Assembly: GCA_938027685.1 (NCBI GenBank)
Contig: CALJAM010000001.1
Coordinates: forward strand, 62,001 to 126,000
DNA length: 64,000 bases
Origin: an uncultured Bryobacteraceae bacterium
GTDB lineage: Bacteria > Acidobacteriota > Terriglobia > Bryobacterales > Bryobacteraceae
Reading direction: 5' to 3'
The notes under the pieces were generated by a model that worked only from the letters and a program-made list of their open reading frames with translations, was not told where the DNA came from and did not search any database. The translations under genes were made by a program, and so were the position numbers. Every line of letters starts with the position of its first letter. Position 1 is the first letter of the stretch. Below, piece after piece: positions 34,660 through 44,187 of the stretch.

Positions 34660-35433
34660 TCAGTGCAGCAGGGCCCCAAAACCGCGCTGTAGAGCTGCGG
34701 CGCCCGCCATGCCCAATAGCCCGGGCAATACCACGGCTGATGCGCCGCGCCGCTGCCAGTCCGCGTGCAGCGCGTGGTAAGCGAGGTAAAGGAAGCTCCC
34801 GCCGGCCAGACCTAGGGCCAGGCTGACTCCGGTCAGCCCGAGCCGCAGGCTCAACTCCGATTCCACTGCGGCGCCCAGCGGCGTCGCCGCCTCCACCACG
34901 GTGCACCAGGCGAGCGCCGCACCCCGCGAACCCAGCGCCGCATGCAGGATGACGCCCAGAGCGATGCCCTCGAGGAGCTTGTGGAAGCCCACCCCCAAGA
35001 GGACCGCATGCCCCAGTCCTCCGGCGTGCGGGTGGGTGGAAGCCGAGATGCCCACGCCGTCCAAAAAGGCGTGAATGCCGGCCGCTGCCAGCAACGGCGC
35101 GGCGAATCCGTGCAGCGTGGCCGGGCAGATGGTGTGATCATGAGTATGCGAACAGGCGGGGCAGACCGGATAGATCCAGCGCCCCACCACCCACAGCACG
35201 GCGGCTCCCGAGGCAACGAAGCCCACACCGCCGAGCCAACCGTTGTCCCGCGCCAGCTCGGGAAGGATGCCGAACAGAACCAGCCCGCTGAGCAGGCCGG
35301 CACTGAAGGGAACCAAACGGCGCGCCCAGGCGGGCGCCAGCGTCAGACGCAATCCGGCTGCGGCGCCCGCCAGGGCGATGAGCGCAGCTGCCATTCCCCT
35401 GGCGACGGGGTTGCCCCCCGGCTCCACGATCAA
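34660..35433 (-). CDS. ZIP-family metal transporter
   Basis: 257 residues from TTG 35433, preceded by GGGGGAGG at good distance; ATG 35392-35394 is an in-frame alternative. Seven to eight hydrophobic segments. Metal-site motifs: HAFLDGVG near residue 118 and HKLLEGIALG near residue 150. A loop between helices 3 and 4 carries Cys and His (PVCPACSHTHDHTICP), a likely metal-sensing or binding loop. Transports divalent ions, probably Zn2+ or Fe2+, into the cytoplasm. Confidence 0.85.
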   Translation of the reverse strand: MIVEPGGNPVARGMAAALIALAGAAAGLRLTLAPAWARRLVPFSAGLLSGLVLFGILPELARDNGWLGGVGFVASGAAVLWVVGRWIYPVCPACSHTHDHTICPATLHGFAAPLLAAAGIHAFLDGVGISASTHPHAGGLGHAVLLGVGFHKLLEGIALGVILHAALGSRGAALAWCTVVEAATPLGAAVESELSLRLGLTGVSLALGLAGGSFLYLAYHALHADWQRRGASAVVLPGLLGMAGAAALQRGFGALLH

Positions 35434-35493
35434 AGCTTGCCTCCCCCGCCGGAAACTGCCGGCCCCGGATGCGTGGCCCGCAGACGGTGACCG

Positions 35494-37602
35494 TTACTCC
35501 TCTTCCTCCTCCTCGGCCGCGCCCGCCTTGGCGGCCTTGGCCGCGGCAATGATCTTCTCCGCCTGCTGCTGCGGCACGAAGTCGTAGTGGCTCAACTCCA
35601 TGGTGAACGACGCCCGCCCCTGGGTCATCGAAATCAGATCGGTCTGGTAGGTGAGCATCTCCGCCATGGGCACCTGTGCGCGGATGATCTGCGTGTTGCC
35701 GCGGATCTCCGTGCCCGTGATGCGGCCGCGCCGCCCGTTCAAGTCACCCATGAGATCGCCCGCGAACTCCACGGGCGCCTGGATCTCCACGTTCATGATG
35801 GGCTCCAGCAGCGCGGGCTTGGCCTGCTCCATCGCCTTCTTGAAAGCCTTGCGCGCGGCCAACTTGAAGGAGAGCTCCGAGGAGTCCACCTCGTGGTAGG
35901 CGCCGTCGTAAAGAATCACGCGGAAGTCTACGACCGGGTAACCCGCCAGATACCCCTCCTCGGCGGCCTCTAGGATGCCCTTCTCGACCGCCGGGATGTA
36001 TTGCTTAGGTATGGCGCCGCCGAAGATCTGATTCACGAACTCGAACTTGGCGCCGCGCGGCAGCGGCTCCATCCGGATGCGGCAGTCGCCGAATTGCCCG
36101 TGACCGCCGGTCTGCTTCTTGTGGCGGCCCTGCACGTCGGCGGTGCCGCGGATTGTTTCACGATAGGGTATCTTGGGAGCCTTCAGCGTGACATCCACGT
36201 TGTAGCGCCTCTTGAGGCGGCTGACGACCACCTCGACGTGTTGCTGCCCGCTGCCCGCCAGCAGGAACTCTTTGGTCTGGGGATCGCGATAGAAGCGTAA
36301 CGAGGGGTCCTCCTCCAGAATGCGCTGGATGGCGGCGCCCATGCGGTCTTCGTCCTGCCGGGAACGCGCTTCGATAGCGTAGGCGATCGAGGGCTCAGGC
36401 AGCGTGACTGCCGGGTATTGGATCGGGGCCGCCTTGTCGCACAGCGTATCGCCCGTGAGCGTCTCTTTGAGCTTGGCCACCGCTCCGATGTCGCCGGCGT
36501 GCAGCTCGGTCACGGGAGTGATGGTCTTACCCATCAGGCAACCGATGTGCGAGAGCCGTTCCAGAGCTCCGGTGCGCGGGTTGTAGAGGCTGGCGTCATT
36601 TTTGATGATTCCCGAGTAGACCTTGAAGTAGCTGACCCGTCCGGCGTACGGGTCGGCCACGGTCTTGAAGACGAAGGCGGACGGCGGTTCGTCGTCTGCG
36701 ATGCGCCGCTCGACTTCCTGCTCGCCCGACTTGCCGCGCACCGGTCCCCGTTCCACGGGCGCCGGCAAGAAGTCCACCACAAAATCCAGCACCCGGTCGG
36801 TGCCCATGTTGCGCAAGGCCGATGCGCAGAGCACCGGGAACAGGCGCCGCTGCTTGACTGCCTCCCGGAGGCCTGCCAGCATATGCTCCGGGGAAAGCGT
36901 GCCCTGCTCGAAGTATTCCTCCATCAGGGCGTCGTTGCCCTCAGCCACCATTTCGACCAGGGCTTCACGCGCCTTTGCGGCTGCCTCGGCCAACTCGGCG
37001 GGAATCTCGGCCTCGCGCCCCTTTCCGTCGCCATCCGGTTCGTAGAACCAGGCCTTCATCCCGATCAGGTCCACGACGCCGCGGAAATCCTTCTCCTGCC
37101 CAATGGGAATCTGAATGGGGATGGCGGTGCGGCCGAAGTTGGCGTGAATGCTTTCCAGCGCCCGCTCGAAACTGGAATTTTCGCGATCCAGCTTGTTGAT
37201 GATGAGAGCCACGGGCAGGCCGCTCTGCGCGGCGAACTCCCAGACTTTCTCAGTGACGACCTCTACACCCGCGATCCCGTCCACCAGCACGAGCGCTGCA
37301 TCCGCCGCGACCAGCGAGAGGCGCGTATCGTTGAGAAAGGTGTTAAAGCCGGGCGTGTCCAGCAGATTGATCTTGGCCTTCCGCCACTCGACAAAGGCCA
37401 GCGCGGTAGAGATGGTCACCTTGCGCTGGATCTCTTCGTCGTCGAAATCCGTAAGGGTGTTGCCCTCATCCACGCGCGTCAGACGGTTGGTGGCGCCGAC
37501 GGCGTAGAGCATGCCGGCCGCCAGCGTAGTCTTGCCGCTGTGGCCGTGTCCGATCAGAGCGACATTGCGAACGTCTTTTCCCTCGTAGACCTTCACACCC
37601 AT
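35494..37602 (-). CDS. EF-G paralogue (EF-G-like/FusA2-type) with altered G3 motif
   Basis: 702 residues. Domain order of EF-G is intact: P-loop GHGHSGKTT near residue 18, G3 as DTPGF rather than DTPGH, NKLDREN for guanine recognition, then domains II-V ending in YDFVPQQQAEKI and a Glu-rich tail (EEEEEE). The replaced histidine is the residue that activates GTP hydrolysis. FusA2-type paralogues often carry an aromatic residue here and are not the main translocase. ATG 37602 abuts AGGAG; GTG 37596 has better spacing. Stands alone, minus strand. Confidence 0.88.
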   Translation of the reverse strand: MGVKVYEGKDVRNVALIGHGHSGKTTLAAGMLYAVGATNRLTRVDEGNTLTDFDDEEIQRKVTISTALAFVEWRKAKINLLDTPGFNTFLNDTRLSLVAADAALVLVDGIAGVEVVTEKVWEFAAQSGLPVALIINKLDRENSSFERALESIHANFGRTAIPIQIPIGQEKDFRGVVDLIGMKAWFYEPDGDGKGREAEIPAELAEAAAKAREALVEMVAEGNDALMEEYFEQGTLSPEHMLAGLREAVKQRRLFPVLCASALRNMGTDRVLDFVVDFLPAPVERGPVRGKSGEQEVERRIADDEPPSAFVFKTVADPYAGRVSYFKVYSGIIKNDASLYNPRTGALERLSHIGCLMGKTITPVTELHAGDIGAVAKLKETLTGDTLCDKAAPIQYPAVTLPEPSIAYAIEARSRQDEDRMGAAIQRILEEDPSLRFYRDPQTKEFLLAGSGQQHVEVVVSRLKRRYNVDVTLKAPKIPYRETIRGTADVQGRHKKQTGGHGQFGDCRIRMEPLPRGAKFEFVNQIFGGAIPKQYIPAVEKGILEAAEEGYLAGYPVVDFRVILYDGAYHEVDSSELSFKLAARKAFKKAMEQAKPALLEPIMNVEIQAPVEFAGDLMGDLNGRRGRITGTEIRGNTQIIRAQVPMAEMLTYQTDLISMTQGRASFTMELSHYDFVPQQQAEKIIAAAKAAKAGAAEEEEEE

Positions 37603-37672
37603 CTCCTGAAATCACACGGCTCGCTGCGATCCAGGCGCAGCGACCGTCGCCGCGGTCAGCACCGCCGAGCCT

Positions 37673-38443
37673 TCAGGGACCGGCCCGCATGCTGCGCGCC
37701 TGCGAGGCCTCGTCGGCGCCCGCGTCTTCGAGGCTCTCTGGGGGATTGTAATACAGGATCCGGCCGCAGCTCTCGCAGAACATGACCTGCTCGCCGCGAC
37801 GCAGGTCCTGGTAGAACTGCAGACGCAAAACGACATGGCAGGCGGTGCAACGCCCGTCCACCACCTCGGCGACTGCTACGCCCCTGCGCAGTTTGCGAAT
37901 CCGTTCGTACGCCTTGTAAAGAGCGGGCGGGAGCGAGGCCGCCGTCTGCTGGCGCTCTCGGGAGAGCTCCTCGAGCAGCTTGCGGTCCTGATCGCACTGC
38001 TGCCGGGCCCGCTCTTTTTCTGCCTCGGCCCGCCGCCGCTCCTCCGCCAACGCCGCCTCCGCAGCCTTCAGATTCTGCTCCAGCCGCTCGGATTCCGCCA
38101 TTAGATCGAGAATCCGATCCTCCAGTTGACGGATGCGCGTCTCCACGTACTGGATCTCGTGCTGGAACGCCCAGAGCTGCTCGTTGGTCTTGGCCTGCAT
38201 GCTCTGGTCTTTCAGGCGGGCCAGCCGCTGCTCCTCCGACTGGACCTCGAGCTCCAGGTGCCGCCGGTCCCGCTGGTTTGCCGCTAGGGCGGCGCGATCG
38301 GCTTCCACCTTGCGCACGCGCCCCTCCAGCGTCTTTTCGATCTCGGCTATGTGCTTGGGCAGGGCGACGATCTCCCGCCGCAGCTCCTCGATCCGGGTAT
38401 CGAGCTCCTGGAGCCGGATCGCCAGCTTCACTTCGGGAGCCAT
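37673..38443 (-). CDS. Coiled-coil protein with C4 zinc ribbon (COG1579-like)
   Basis: 256 residues. Long coiled coil (~8-180, rich in Glu/Arg/Gln/Leu heptads) followed by a zinc ribbon: CTACH and, 20 residues later, CESCG. The family is widespread, sometimes named nucleic-acid-binding zinc ribbon protein; its role is not settled. Start at ATG 38443, with TGGAG close by. Ends 70 nt before the EF-G paralogue. Confidence 0.85.
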   Translation of the reverse strand: MAPEVKLAIRLQELDTRIEELRREIVALPKHIAEIEKTLEGRVRKVEADRAALAANQRDRRHLELEVQSEEQRLARLKDQSMQAKTNEQLWAFQHEIQYVETRIRQLEDRILDLMAESERLEQNLKAAEAALAEERRRAEAEKERARQQCDQDRKLLEELSRERQQTAASLPPALYKAYERIRKLRRGVAVAEVVDGRCTACHVVLRLQFYQDLRRGEQVMFCESCGRILYYNPPESLEDAGADEASQARSMRAGP

Positions 38444-38488
38444 TCTCCAGAAATTTTATCACGCGGCCCGGCCCCCACTCCCGGGCCC

Positions 38489-39259
38489 TCAACGACCCAG
38501 CCAGCCCCCGTCCACCACCAGAATCGAGCCGTTCACGTAATCCGAAGCAGATGAAGCCAGAAAGACGATCGCCCCCTTCAGATCCTCGGGCCTGCCCCAG
38601 CGCCCCGCAGGAATGCGCGCCAGGATGGCAGGATAGCGGACAGGATCGGCCCTCAACGCCGCCGTGTTGTCGGTTTCCATGTAGCCGGGCGCGATCGCGT
38701 TCACCTGCACCCCGTGCGCGGCCCACTCGTTGGCCAGCGCCTTGACCAGTTGCGCGATCCCGCCCTTGCTGGCCGCGTAACCAGGCACCGTGATGCCGCC
38801 CTGAAAGGACAGCAGCGAGGCCGTGAAGATGATCTTGCCCGAACCCCGCTCGACCATCCTGCGCCCCAGCTCCCGCGCCAGAATCCACGGCGCCCTCAGG
38901 TTGGTTTCCATTACCTCGTCCCAGTATTCGTCTGAATGTTCGGCCGCCGGAGCCCGCAGGATCGTCCCTGCGTTGTTGACCAGAATGTCGAGGACCGGAA
39001 AATCCGCCATCACCTGCCGCACGAAGGCGTAGACGGCGCTGCGGTCGCGAAAGTCCGCACGGTACGCCCAAAAACGACGGCCCAAGGCGCGCACCTCGCG
39101 CTCCACGTCGCTGCCGGCGGCCTCGAGCGAGCGGCTGACGCCGATGATGTCGGCGCCCGCTTCAGCCAGCGCCACCGCCATCGCCTTCCCTAGCCCTCTG
39201 CGGCAGCCGGTAACGAGGGCGATCTTTCCGTCCAGCCGAAACAGATCCAGCACCCCCAT
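38489..39259 (-). CDS. Short-chain dehydrogenase, KduD-like
   Basis: 256 residues, classical SDR. NAD(P) motif TGCRRGLG, NNAGT, catalytic tyrosine and lysine in YAASKGG. Length and the opening MGVLDLFRLDGKIALVTG match 2-dehydro-3-deoxy-D-gluconate 5-dehydrogenase (KduD) of uronate metabolism. Its neighbours are glycosyltransferases rather than uronate enzymes, so it might instead act on a sugar nucleotide or lipid-linked sugar. Next upstream gene ends 12 nt away. Confidence 0.85.
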   Translation of the reverse strand: MGVLDLFRLDGKIALVTGCRRGLGKAMAVALAEAGADIIGVSRSLEAAGSDVEREVRALGRRFWAYRADFRDRSAVYAFVRQVMADFPVLDILVNNAGTILRAPAAEHSDEYWDEVMETNLRAPWILARELGRRMVERGSGKIIFTASLLSFQGGITVPGYAASKGGIAQLVKALANEWAAHGVQVNAIAPGYMETDNTAALRADPVRYPAILARIPAGRWGRPEDLKGAIVFLASSASDYVNGSILVVDGGWLGR

Positions 39260-39271
39260 GGCAAGGACACC

Positions 39272-40387
39272 TCATTGGCCAGAGACGCGCTCGAAGAACT
39301 TCAGGCTCTCGCGGGCTGCGCGTTCCCAGCGGAACGCCTCCGCGCGACGCCGTCCCATTACCGCCAACCTGTGCCGGAGCGATTCCGATTCCAACAATCG
39401 CTCCAACGCCGTGCGCAATTCGCTCACGCTGGCGGGGTCGGCCAGCATCACCGCCTCCCCGCCGATTTCCGGCAGCGAGGAGACGTCCGAGGTCAGCACC
39501 GGAACTCCCGCGGCCATCGCTTGCGCCACGGGCAACCCGAAGCCTTCATAGAGCGATGGGTATGCGAAAAGCGTTGCGCCGGCGGTCAGCCCCGGCAGGT
39601 CGGATTCGGGCACGTAGCCCAAATAACGGACACCCTTTTGGCTCCGACGCAACCGTGCGAGTTGGGCGGCGTCGACCCAGCCCGCGGGTCCTGCAAGAAT
39701 CAACTCGTAACTCGCGCGCAACTCCGCACGTATCGCCTCCCACGCTTCCAGCAGGCGCGCCACGTTCTTGCGCGGCTCGATGGTGCCCACGAACAGCACG
39801 TAGGGTAGCCGGAGCCGATAACGCTCGCGCACCCTGGAGATCTCCTCGCGGGCCACGTCGAAGAACTCCTCGGCCACCCCGGGCCATATGACTTCGATCC
39901 TTTCGCTCTTCAGCCCGAGTATTCGCACCGCGTCGTCTCGGGTGTGGCGCGAGATGGCGATCAGCGCATCCGCGCATCGCAGCATGTGATCCGCAAACGA
40001 GCGCGCAGCCGCCACATTGGCGGGCGTGTGCAATTCGGGCATCAGCCAGCAGGTCAAATCGTACAGCGTCGCGGTCAGCCGCGTCCGCCGCGGCCTGCGA
40101 TGCAGGAGCCAGGAGGCGTGAAAGACCGTGGCCGGGCTGCCTGGCCCATCGACCACCGGCAACCTGTAGTGATTGGCTGCATGCAGGCGCGCCAAACCCA
40201 GCGCCGTCGCCAGGCGACCGGCTATCGAGTCTTCGTGATCGAGGGGCCCCAACCGAAAATTCAGGGGAAAGGTGCGGACCGCGTCTTCGCCGGCCAACTC
40301 ACGCAGCGAACGGATCCAGTAGTAGAGGTAATTCTTCACGCCGGCGCTGCGCACCAGCAGCGGGCTGGCATCAATTACGATCCGCAT
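39272..40387 (-). CDS. GT4-type glycosyltransferase
   Basis: 371 residues from ATG 40387. GT-B fold: N-terminal half with RIVIDASPLL and VKNYLYYWIRSL, C-terminal donor site with LPYVLFVGTIEPRKNVARLLEAW, YVPESDLPGL and FAYPSLYEGFGLPVAQAMAAGVPVLTS, the E-x7-E pattern for nucleotide sugars. Adds a sugar to a cytoplasmic lipid-linked or protein acceptor. Overlaps the stop of the upstream GT39 gene by 17 nt, so they are one unit with asnB. Confidence 0.9.
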   Translation of the reverse strand: MRIVIDASPLLVRSAGVKNYLYYWIRSLRELAGEDAVRTFPLNFRLGPLDHEDSIAGRLATALGLARLHAANHYRLPVVDGPGSPATVFHASWLLHRRPRRTRLTATLYDLTCWLMPELHTPANVAAARSFADHMLRCADALIAISRHTRDDAVRILGLKSERIEVIWPGVAEEFFDVAREEISRVRERYRLRLPYVLFVGTIEPRKNVARLLEAWEAIRAELRASYELILAGPAGWVDAAQLARLRRSQKGVRYLGYVPESDLPGLTAGATLFAYPSLYEGFGLPVAQAMAAGVPVLTSDVSSLPEIGGEAVMLADPASVSELRTALERLLESESLRHRLAVMGRRRAEAFRWERAARESLKFFERVSGQ

Positions 40388-42215
40388 GGTTCGTGTACAA
40401 GTACTTCCCTCCCGCCGAAGCCACCAGATAGAGCGAATCGCGCCCCGCCACCCGCTCCAAACGCTCCCGCCACGACCCTGCGACCAGCACGTAGCAGCGA
40501 CGGCCGCTGCGCCACAATGCCGCGAAGCGGCCGTCATCGACAAATACATCGGGCGCGTCAGGAGCCAGCGACCCGTACTCCAGGTTCGTCACCCTTCCGT
40601 CCCACAACCAGCCGCGCCGGTTCGCATAGAAGAATACCGAAGAGTACGCGTAATATTGATCGCTGACGATCAGTTCGCCTGGAGGCGAGCGCTTCAGGGC
40701 TTCGGCCAGCGGGCGCGAGGACATGTACGGATCGAATTCGATCATCGCCAGTCGCGCCGCGTGCGTGAACAGCACCATCATCGCGCCCAGCGCCAGCGGC
40801 GCACGCCGCGCGCGGAGCTTCAGCGCGCCGACGGCTCCCAGCGCAAAGGCAAGCGCCGCCACCGCCAGTGGCAGGCGCAGGTAGGCGAACGAGCGTAGCG
40901 TCAGGTCTGCCATGTGACCGAGCGAAAGCGTGTAGAGCTCGGGGTTCTGTCTGAGAGCAGTGGAAATATCGCCGGGAGTCGGCAGATCGCGCACCAGGTA
41001 CAGCAGAATGGCGCAGGCGGCTGCCGCCGCCGCGCTAAGCAGGCCTGCGGCGCGCGTGCCCAGCTCGATCCACCGGCCGCCTTGCGCGAGAGCGGCGCCG
41101 ATCAGCAAGGCCAGCGCCGGGTAGGCCGGCATCGAGTAATACTCCTGCGTGGTCGAAAAGGTGAAAAAGACCAGGACGAATCCTACCCAACACAGACAGA
41201 GCAGACGGGTCCGGCCCGCCCGATCCGTCGGTCGGAAACTCAACCGTGCGGCGGCGGGTAAGTACACGCTCCACGGGAACAACCATACCAGATGCAGAAG
41301 CCAGAAGGCCAGGCGCGGCACCGTGTTGTAATCGCGGGGATGCCGCAGGTTCAGGAAACGCAGAACGTGTTCGTTGATGAAGTAGAACCAGAAGAAACCG
41401 CGGTACTGAAAAGGCTCCGCGCTCAAAGTGAAGTCAAAGTACGGCGGGTTGCGCAAAATGGCAAGCACGTGCCAGGGTGCAGCGATCGCCAGGAATATCA
41501 AGGCGCCGGAGAGCGGACGCATGCGCCGCCAGGTCTCTCGGTCGGTCAGTTTCCGCTGCAGCGCCAAGTACAAGAACAGTGCGCCGGTGGGAAACACCGC
41601 GCCTACGAGGCCCTTCAAGAGCACCCCGATCGCCATGCCCGCGGCTGCTACGGCCGCCCACAGGCGCGGGCGAGGCTCATCCTGCTCCAGCGCGCGCAGC
41701 ATAGCCCACACCGTCAGGGTCACGGCGAGCGTCAGGATCACGTCCGGAATCAAGACACGCGTGAATAGGAACAGGCCTGCGCAGGTGGCCAGCGCGAGTC
41801 CCGCCCAAAATCCGGCTGAGGGCGAGAACGCCCAGACCCCGATGCGATACACGAGCCAGCAAAGCAGCACCGCAGAGAGGGCGATGGGAACGCGCGCCGC
41901 CCAGTCGTGCACGCCGAAGATCAGGTACGAGCAGGCGATCAGCCAGTACTTCAGGGGGGCCTTCTCCAAATATTTCACGCCGTTCAGCCGCGCCGTGACC
42001 CAATCGCCGGATTCCAGCATGTTGCGCGCGATCTGGGCCTGCACGGCATCCACGTCATCCATCAGCGAGGGTGGGCTGAAGATGGTTCCGAAGAAGATCA
42101 GGCAGGCAAAGGTTGCGACAATCCAGCCCTGACGGGGAGGGCTTTCTCCGCCGGTTCGCCCGGCGCCAGCACCCGGAATTTCCGGATCCAGAGCACCAGG
42201 ATCAGGAGCCCCCAT
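40371..42215 (-). CDS. GT39/ArnT-like membrane glycosyltransferase
   Basis: 614 residues with about 11-12 hydrophobic helices and an extracytoplasmic loop carrying DDVDAVQAQIARNMLESGDW, the dolichol/undecaprenyl-phosphate-sugar transferase signature (the first aspartates are the catalytic type). It transfers a sugar from a polyprenyl-phosphate donor to an outer acceptor, like ArnT on lipid A. ATG 42215 makes the start overlap asnB by 118 nt; no later start keeps the first helix (WIVATFACLIFFG). Forms a glycan group with the GT4 and AsnB genes. Confidence 0.87.
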   Translation of the reverse strand: MGAPDPGALDPEIPGAGAGRTGGESPPRQGWIVATFACLIFFGTIFSPPSLMDDVDAVQAQIARNMLESGDWVTARLNGVKYLEKAPLKYWLIACSYLIFGVHDWAARVPIALSAVLLCWLVYRIGVWAFSPSAGFWAGLALATCAGLFLFTRVLIPDVILTLAVTLTVWAMLRALEQDEPRPRLWAAVAAAGMAIGVLLKGLVGAVFPTGALFLYLALQRKLTDRETWRRMRPLSGALIFLAIAAPWHVLAILRNPPYFDFTLSAEPFQYRGFFWFYFINEHVLRFLNLRHPRDYNTVPRLAFWLLHLVWLFPWSVYLPAAARLSFRPTDRAGRTRLLCLCWVGFVLVFFTFSTTQEYYSMPAYPALALLIGAALAQGGRWIELGTRAAGLLSAAAAAACAILLYLVRDLPTPGDISTALRQNPELYTLSLGHMADLTLRSFAYLRLPLAVAALAFALGAVGALKLRARRAPLALGAMMVLFTHAARLAMIEFDPYMSSRPLAEALKRSPPGELIVSDQYYAYSSVFFYANRRGWLWDGRVTNLEYGSLAPDAPDVFVDDGRFAALWRSGRRCYVLVAGSWRERLERVAGRDSLYLVASAGGKYLYTNHADRN

Positions 42216-44020
42216 AGCTGAAATCCGAGGTTAACACGACGCTCCAGGTGATCGCGCACCAAGGCCTGAAGGGCTGCCGCGTCGAAAAGCCCTATCTCGG
42301 CAAGCGCCTTGGGCGTGAGCGTGTCCAGCAGCAGCGGGCGGAGAACCGTACGCAACCACTCGTGGGCGGGGATGTCGAGGCCTTCCTTGGCTCGTCGGAT
42401 TACCGCCGGCGGCAGGCGGTCTTTCATCAGCTCGCGCAACACGTACTTGAGCCGCCCGCGCCGGATTTTGAAATCCTCCGGCAAGGAAGCGGCAAACTCG
42501 ACAATGCGATGGTCCAGAAAGGCCGGGCGCACCTCGAGCGAATGCGCCATGCTCATGCGGTCCACTTTGTAGAGGATGTCGTCAGGCAGGTAGTAGAGTT
42601 GATCGAAGAGCAGGAACTGATTGATGTATCCGATGCACCGGGCAAGTTCCGGCTCCCCGATCCGCAATGGCGCCGCACGCGGGCCCGAGTAGAAAGCGCT
42701 CTTTTCCGCAGAGCCGAAGGCGCCGTTCCAGTAACAATGGGCCGCCCACGGATCCAGTGAGGACCCCGCCAGGAAACGTTTCAGCTTGTATTCGAGACTG
42801 ATCTTGTCGTCGGAGACCGGCCACAGCGAGAGCAAGCGCATGGCGAAGCGCCGTGCGGCCGCAGGGACCCAGCGCAGCCTGCGGGCCCAGTTGTCGGCCA
42901 GGTAGGTGATGTAGCCTCCGAAAAGCTCGTCGGCACCCTCGCCGCTCAGGGCGACCGTCACCGAGCGGCGGCTCAACTCCGACAGGAACCACACGGGCAC
43001 CGCACCCGCGTCGGCGCTCGGCTCGTCCGAATGCCACACCATTCGCTCGATCGCGCCCGCCAGGTCCAGGCTCTCGTTCAGATCCAGTTCCGTGTGCTCG
43101 GTGCCGTAGCGCGCAGCCACCTCGCGAAAGTACCGGGACTCATCGAAGCGGCGACCCCGGAAGGAAATGGAAAACGTCTTGAGCGGCGCTCCGTGCAACT
43201 GGCTGGCGTAATGCAGGATGGTGGATGAATCCAGACCGCCGGAGGCCCAGACTCCCAAGGGTACGTCCGAAATCAGGTGCTCACGAACTGCATCGCGCAG
43301 CAACGCGTCGAGCTCTTCGCAAGCTTCGGCGAGCGGCCTCCGCACGGGCCTGAACTCGAGCCGCCAGTAATGCTCCTGGCGCAACGCTCCGTCGCGCCAT
43401 TCCAACCAGCAGCCCGGAGGAAGCTTGCGGATGCCTTCGACGAGGGTGTACGGGCACGGGACGTAATTCAGCGTGAGGTAGTGGTCGAGACCCTCCAAGT
43501 CCAATCTGCGCTCGATTTCCGGGTGCACCAGGAGGGCCTTGAGCTCCGAGCCGAAGTAAAGATCGTTTCCTTGCGTCAGGTAGTAAAGAGGCTTGATGCC
43601 CAGCCGGTCGCGCACCAGCACCAGGCGCCGCTCGCGCTCCAGCCAGATCGCGGCCGCGAACATGCCACGCAGGCGCGGGAAGCAATCCGTATCCCATTCC
43701 AGAAAGGCGCGCAGCAGGACTTCCGTATCCGACTGGCTGCGAAAGCGGTGACCCCTCCGTTCCAGCTGGCGACGCAAGTCGGCGTGATTGTAGATCTCGC
43801 CGTTGTAAACGACCACCGCGGGCGGATCATCGCTGCTGACGGGCTGGTCGCCCCCTGCAAGATCGATGACCTTCAGTCTTGCCGCCCCCAGCGATACAGT
43901 GGGCGATTCGTAAAATCCCTGCTGATCCGGGCCCCTATGGACGAGCTCGAGCGTCGCTCTCCGGATGCGACCGGGATCGAAGGCGCGCCGAGCGTGCGTG
44001 TAACCGGCTATGCCGCACAC
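42098..44020 (-). CDS. asnB: Glutamine-hydrolysing asparagine synthetase-like amidotransferase
   Basis: 640 residues from GTG 44020, which places Cys at position 2 (MCGIAGY) as the N-terminal nucleophile. Glutaminase domain ~1-210 (VYNGEIYNH, SDTEVLLRA), ATP-pyrophosphatase domain with ASGGLDSS near residue 258 and SGEGADELFGGY. Homologues in polysaccharide clusters amidate uronic acids rather than make asparagine; the GT39 and GT4 neighbours favour that role. Asn synthesis stays possible. The C-terminal tail beyond LWIRKF is long and is the part overlapping the GT39 gene. Confidence 0.88.
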   Translation of the reverse strand: MCGIAGYTHARRAFDPGRIRRATLELVHRGPDQQGFYESPTVSLGAARLKVIDLAGGDQPVSSDDPPAVVVYNGEIYNHADLRRQLERRGHRFRSQSDTEVLLRAFLEWDTDCFPRLRGMFAAAIWLERERRLVLVRDRLGIKPLYYLTQGNDLYFGSELKALLVHPEIERRLDLEGLDHYLTLNYVPCPYTLVEGIRKLPPGCWLEWRDGALRQEHYWRLEFRPVRRPLAEACEELDALLRDAVREHLISDVPLGVWASGGLDSSTILHYASQLHGAPLKTFSISFRGRRFDESRYFREVAARYGTEHTELDLNESLDLAGAIERMVWHSDEPSADAGAVPVWFLSELSRRSVTVALSGEGADELFGGYITYLADNWARRLRWVPAAARRFAMRLLSLWPVSDDKISLEYKLKRFLAGSSLDPWAAHCYWNGAFGSAEKSAFYSGPRAAPLRIGEPELARCIGYINQFLLFDQLYYLPDDILYKVDRMSMAHSLEVRPAFLDHRIVEFAASLPEDFKIRRGRLKYVLRELMKDRLPPAVIRRAKEGLDIPAHEWLRTVLRPLLLDTLTPKALAEIGLFDAAALQALVRDHLERRVNLGFQLWGLLILVLWIRKFRVLAPGEPAEKALPVRAGLSQPLPA

Positions 44021-44163
44021 CTTTACATTTCCCCGTCCCGTCGGGCTTGTAAGGTCCGCGGGAACTCACCCTTTGCCGACCGTGGCGGCCGGCGTTCTCA
44101 CCGGGGACACTGTACCACAGGCAGCGTCCGTCCTACCGACGCCTGGTCGGCCCGGCGTCACAC

Positions 44164-44169
44164 TACAAT
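44164..44169 (+). promoter_or_regulatory. -10 box of the SUMF1/PL11 gene
   Basis: TACAAT 18 nt before ATG 44188, with GGGCTGGGG between. No obvious -35. Confidence 0.35.
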
Positions 44170-44187
44170 CGAGGGCTGGGGATCGCG

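Noticed and set aside
36418-37785. 455-codon plus-strand open frame opposite the EF-G paralogue
   Set aside because: Shadow of a strongly conserved gene; no recognisable protein features.
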